Positions 61,101-64,000 of a stretch of 64,000 nucleotides of DNA are shown piece after piece. The number at the start of each line of letters is the position of its first letter. The stretch's first letter is position 1. This DNA is from UBA1924 sp963976625. Its GTDB lineage: Bacteria; Planctomycetota; Phycisphaerae; Phycisphaerales; UBA1924. The DNA lies in assembly GCA_963976625.1 (NCBI GenBank), contig CAXBLA010000015.1, positions 1-64,000 on the forward strand, written 5' to 3'. The notes beneath the pieces were generated by a model that worked only from the letters and a program-made list of their open reading frames with translations, was not told where the DNA came from and did not search any database. Position numbers and translations under genes: made by a program.

Positions 61101-61748
61101 TTAGCCGTCGACTTCGTCTTTGATCGGTTCAGGGAACGGATCGATGGGCACGCCCGCGTCTGAACCTTCTGGCCCGGGGATGTTCGTCCCGCGCAATGAC
61201 GCGGCGTACGCCGCGACGAGCGCGACCTCGTTGGGATTGAGCTTGGTCTGCGCGGGCATCTTGCCGCTCTCAGAACCATTGGTGATCATGTCCACGATGC
61301 CCATCATGTCCGTGACGAACTGGTAGTTCTCGTCGGTCAGGTTGAGCCCGAGCCCGAAGATCCCCTCGCCCTCTTGCCCGTGGCACACCACGCAGGTGCC
61401 TTTGAAGATGCTCGCCCCGGTGCTCATCCATTGCTCGTTGCCTTGGATCGTCAGGAGCTTGGTCTCGTCCATCGGCATCTCGCGGAGCACACCGAACTGG
61501 GCCTCTTGGGCCGCCGCGATCTTGTTGGCGTAGCGTTGCTCGGGCGAGGGCACCAACGGCGTGAAGTGCACGACCACCACATAGAGCACCGAGAAAATAC
61601 ACGAACCCAAGAAAATCATGTGCCACCAACCCGGGATGGGGTTGTCGTACTCCTGGATGCCGTCGTAGTTGTGGGCGAGGAGCTCGTCTTCCTGAGTTTC
61701 GCTCTTATAGCCTTGTGTGTTGTTCGTATCAGATTGAGTTTCAGACAT
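61101..61748 (-). CDS. ccoP: cbb3 oxidase subunit CcoP, mono-haem
   Basis: The product has 215 residues. An N-terminal acidic segment is followed by one helix (WWHMIFLGSCIFSVLYVVVV) and a single cytochrome c domain with CVVCH in FKGTCVVCHGQEGEGI. The distal Met is probably in GKMPAQTKLN. Classical CcoP has two haem c sites; this one has one, as in Bacteroidota-type cbb3. It overlaps ccoQ by 8 nt. Confidence 0.9.
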   Translation of the reverse strand: MSETQSDTNNTQGYKSETQEDELLAHNYDGIQEYDNPIPGWWHMIFLGSCIFSVLYVVVVHFTPLVPSPEQRYANKIAAAQEAQFGVLREMPMDETKLLTIQGNEQWMSTGASIFKGTCVVCHGQEGEGIFGLGLNLTDENYQFVTDMMGIVDMITNGSESGKMPAQTKLNPNEVALVAAYAASLRGTNIPGPEGSDAGVPIDPFPEPIKDEVDG

Positions 61749-61989
61749 GGCTCGACCCTCCGTTGGGTGTAGTCATTGTGGATGCGTTGGATTCGGTGTC
61801 GATCGAGGGCGTGCGTGGTGTGAAGACCACATCGTCGTCGAGCGGGATGTTGGCCGCGGCGGTGATCTCTTGCTTGGAGGTCGAGAACACATTCCAGATC
61901 ACCGCGATGAAGGCCGCCAGGAAGAAGACGAGGGCGAGGCTCGGGAAGATCGCCAGATCAAGGAAGGAAACTATCTGCGTCATACTCAT
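61741..61989 (-). CDS. ccoQ: CcoQ-like small cbb3 oxidase subunit
   Basis: The product has 82 residues with one helix (FPSLALVFFLAAFIAVIWNV), then a soluble tail. GAGGT lies 6 nt before ATG 61989, and the ATG overlaps the ccoNO stop. Its position between ccoNO and ccoP and its size fit CcoQ, which stabilises the complex. Sequence conservation is low, so the call relies on context. Confidence 0.8.
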   Translation of the reverse strand: MSMTQIVSFLDLAIFPSLALVFFLAAFIAVIWNVFSTSKQEITAAANIPLDDDVVFTPRTPSIDTESNASTMTTPNGGSSHV

Positions 61990-64000
61990 GGCGACACCTC
62001 GCTCTCTGCTGGTTCTGCTAGCACTTCTTCCTCTTCAGTCGGCGGCGGGTCCTTGGAGATATCCGTCCCCAGACGCTGGAGGTACGCGATCAGGGCGATG
62101 ACCTTCTTGTCATAGGTCTGGGTCGCTTCTGGGCCGCCTTGGGCTTCGAGCTCGAGGGCGATCACGAGGGCCTGCTCTTGGGCAGCTTCGACGGCCTTGT
62201 TATCCAGCAGCAGATCGCCGTAGGGCACGCCGAGGAGGGCCATCGAATCGACCCGACCTTGGATCTCCTTGAAGTTGACCGTACTGGTGAGCAGCCAAGG
62301 GTACGGCGGCATGATCGACTGCCCGTTGGTCACATCCTGCGGGCTCTTGAAGTGGCGGTAGTGCCAGTTGTGATCTCGCAGCCCGCCCTCACGCGCCAGG
62401 TCCGGGCCGATGCGGCGCGAGCCCCACTGGAACGGATGGTCGTAGACGAACTCGCCGGGCTTGGAGACCTCGCCGTAGCGCATGGTCTCCCAATCGAACG
62501 GGCGGATCATCTGCGAATGGCAGTTGTAGCAGCCCTCGGCGACATAGATATCGCGACCGGCGAGCTCCAACGGCGTGTACGGCTCGACCGTAGAGATGTT
62601 GGGGATGTTCGACGAAACGAGGAACATTGGGATGGCTTCGACAATGCCGCCGATCGCGACGGCCACGAGCACCCAGAGGGTGAACTTGACGGGCTTGCGT
62701 TCGAGGTTGCGGTGCCAGTTGCCCTGGAGGAACTTATCGCCCGCATCGCCGAGCGCGGTGTTCGAGTGCAGACGCGACTTGGCCGGCGGATCGCCCTGGT
62801 AGCTCTTGCTGAGCGCCGGTGCGTAGTGCACGGGCTCTTCGTACTTCTCTGGGCGGGCCTGCCAGGTCTTGATCATGTTGTAGAGCCCGATGATCGCACC
62901 GGTCAGATACAGAAGCCCCCCCACCACGCGGATCCAGTACATCGGGATCAGCACGACGACGGTCTCGATGAAGTCCGGGTAGGCCAGACGCCCGTTGGCA
63001 TCAAACGCACGCCACATGAGCCCCTGCGTGATGCCCGCGGCATAGATCGCCAGCACATAGAGCACCATCCCGATCGTCCCGAACCAGAAGTGAGCGGCGC
63101 ACAGCTTCTTGGAGTAGAGCTCGGTCTGGAACAGGCGAGGCATCATCCAGTAGAGCATACCGAAGGTCATGAACCCGTTCCACCCGAGCACACCAGAGTG
63201 CACATGGGCGATGGTCCAGTCGGTGTAGTGGCTCAGCGAGTTGACGGATTTGACCGAGAGCAATGGCCCCTCGAAGGTTGACATGCCGTAGAAGGTGATG
63301 GCGACGACGAAGAACTTGAGGATCGGGTCGCTCGCGACGCGGTGCCATGCACCACGCAGCGTCATCAGCCCGTTGATCATCCCGCCCCACGACGGCATCC
63401 AGAGCATGATCGAGAACACCATGCCCACGGTCGAAGCCCACTCGGGCAGCGCGGTGTAGTGCAGGTGGTGCGGGCCGGCCCAGATGTAGATGAACACCAG
63501 CGACCAGAAGTGGATAATCGAGAGCTTGTACGAAAACACCGGACGCTCGGCGGCCTTGGGCAAGAAGTAGTACATCAAGCCCAAGAACGGCGTCGTCAAG
63601 AAGAACGCCACAGCGTTGTGCCCGTACCACCACTGCATGAGTGCGTCCTGCACACCCGCGTAGACCGGATAGGACTTGAGTGCGAGCTCGGCTGAGGGCA
63701 TCTCGCCGTTCTGGAAGAGGTAGACGAGCCCGGCGGGCACCCACAGGTTATTGAACACATGGAGCATCGCCACGGTGATGATCGTGGCGATGTAGAACCA
63801 GAGCGCGACATAGATATGTCGCTCGCGCCGATGGATCAGGGTCATCAGGAAGTTGCCGCCGAAGAACCCGAGCCAGACGACGGCGATCGCGATGTCGATC
63901 GGCCATTCGAGCTCAGCATACTCCTTGCCCTGGGTGATCCCGAAGGGCAGCGTGAGGGCGGCAGAAACAATAATCAGCTGCCAGCCATAGAAATGCAGCT
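61986..64000 (-). CDS. ccoNO: fused cbb3 oxidase subunits CcoN and CcoO (5' end beyond right edge)
   Basis: The frame is open from the stop at 61986 to the window edge. The ATG at 63845 is internal, because codons above it read FYGWQLIIVSAALTLPFG, part of CcoN. At least 671 codons are visible. The CcoN part shows CuB/haem ligands in GHNAVAFFL, AGPHHLHYTALPEW and HVHSGVLGWNG. After a linker (about 400-450 of the visible part) comes CcoO with one helix and the haem c site CYNCHSQMIRP. It is the catalytic core of the high-affinity terminal oxidase. Fusion of N and O is known from Bacteroidota and Planctomycetota. The operon continues Q-P-G-H-TauE-I-S. Confidence 0.93.
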   Translation of the reverse strand, partial: LHFYGWQLIIVSAALTLPFGITQGKEYAELEWPIDIAIAVVWLGFFGGNFLMTLIHRRERHIYVALWFYIATIITVAMLHVFNNLWVPAGLVYLFQNGEMPSAELALKSYPVYAGVQDALMQWWYGHNAVAFFLTTPFLGLMYYFLPKAAERPVFSYKLSIIHFWSLVFIYIWAGPHHLHYTALPEWASTVGMVFSIMLWMPSWGGMINGLMTLRGAWHRVASDPILKFFVVAITFYGMSTFEGPLLSVKSVNSLSHYTDWTIAHVHSGVLGWNGFMTFGMLYWMMPRLFQTELYSKKLCAAHFWFGTIGMVLYVLAIYAAGITQGLMWRAFDANGRLAYPDFIETVVVLIPMYWIRVVGGLLYLTGAIIGLYNMIKTWQARPEKYEEPVHYAPALSKSYQGDPPAKSRLHSNTALGDAGDKFLQGNWHRNLERKPVKFTLWVLVAVAIGGIVEAIPMFLVSSNIPNISTVEPYTPLELAGRDIYVAEGCYNCHSQMIRPFDWETMRYGEVSKPGEFVYDHPFQWGSRRIGPDLAREGGLRDHNWHYRHFKSPQDVTNGQSIMPPYPWLLTSTVNFKEIQGRVDSMALLGVPYGDLLLDNKAVEAAQEQALVIALELEAQGGPEATQTYDKKVIALIAYLQRLGTDISKDPPPTEEEEVLAEPAESEVSP

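Noticed and set aside
63843..63845. ATG at 63845 as the start of the cbb3 oxidase gene
   Set aside because: The frame upstream to the window edge encodes conserved CcoN residues, so the gene is cut by the edge and this Met is internal.

Overview
The window is about 64 kb of dense, moderately GC-rich bacterial chromosome with no insertion sequence, prophage, CRISPR array, rRNA or tRNA that I could recognise. The gene content points to Planctomycetota, most likely class Phycisphaerae. The reasons are: four small secreted proteins with VPLP or VPAP type PEP-CTERM sorting tails, a planctomycete-style prepilin-like protein, a fused CcoN-CcoO cbb3 oxidase, Rho with a long basic N-terminal extension, a membrane pyrophosphatase, and futalosine-pathway menaquinone synthesis (mqnC). 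This assignment rests on protein character only; no rRNA is present.

Layout. 1-3.8 kb: minus-strand operon of a small membrane protein, a large exported TPR-like protein and a YbhN-type flippase-like protein cut by the left edge. 4-6 kb: rho. 6.3-7.5 kb: a PH-domain membrane protein fused to dephospho-CoA kinase. 7.8-12 kb: a PEP-CTERM protein, hpt and ppa, then pgi and a small unknown gene. 12-26.3 kb: flagellar island with two divergent arms, flgF-flgG-flgA-flgH leftward and flgI-flgJ-flgN-flgK-flgL-fliW-csrA-flagellin1-flagellin2 rightward. A good sigma-54 type promoter sits before flgI, and the csrA and flagellin-2 leaders are strikingly structured. 26.4-35.5 kb: a Xer recombinase, three more PEP-CTERM proteins, a sodium:solute symporter, a His/Cys-rich small protein, a prepilin-like protein, an ATP-grasp enzyme and mqnC. 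35.5-38.4 kb: glycosyltransferase-exbD-tonB operon. 38.6-47.8 kb: housekeeping genes (bifunctional nuclease, truD, HAD hydrolase, Tat-exported metallo-beta-lactamase-fold enzyme, efp, aroK, trpF, rhomboid-TPR, citrate synthase, a membrane protein and a lipoprotein). 48-53.5 kb: rpsU, hppA, a transglutaminase-like exported protein and a small unknown gene. 53.6-55.4 kb: metal ABC transporter permease and ATPase with His-rich segments. 55.5-64 kb: the cbb3 oxidase operon ccoNO-Q-P-G-H-(TauE-like)-I-S, running off the right edge in ccoN.

How they work together. The flagellar island encodes rod, P- and L-ring, hook-filament junction proteins and filament subunits together with the FliW-CsrA switch. 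In other bacteria this switch couples flagellin secretion to flagellin translation, and GGA motifs at both flagellin ribosome-binding sites fit that model. The cbb3 operon carries structural, copper-delivery and assembly genes for a high-affinity terminal oxidase, consistent with a respiratory, menaquinone-using organism that also conserves energy from pyrophosphate. Most single-gene units end in clear intrinsic terminators, and several genes have a -10-like hexamer 6-7 nt before the start codon, suggesting leaderless mRNAs.
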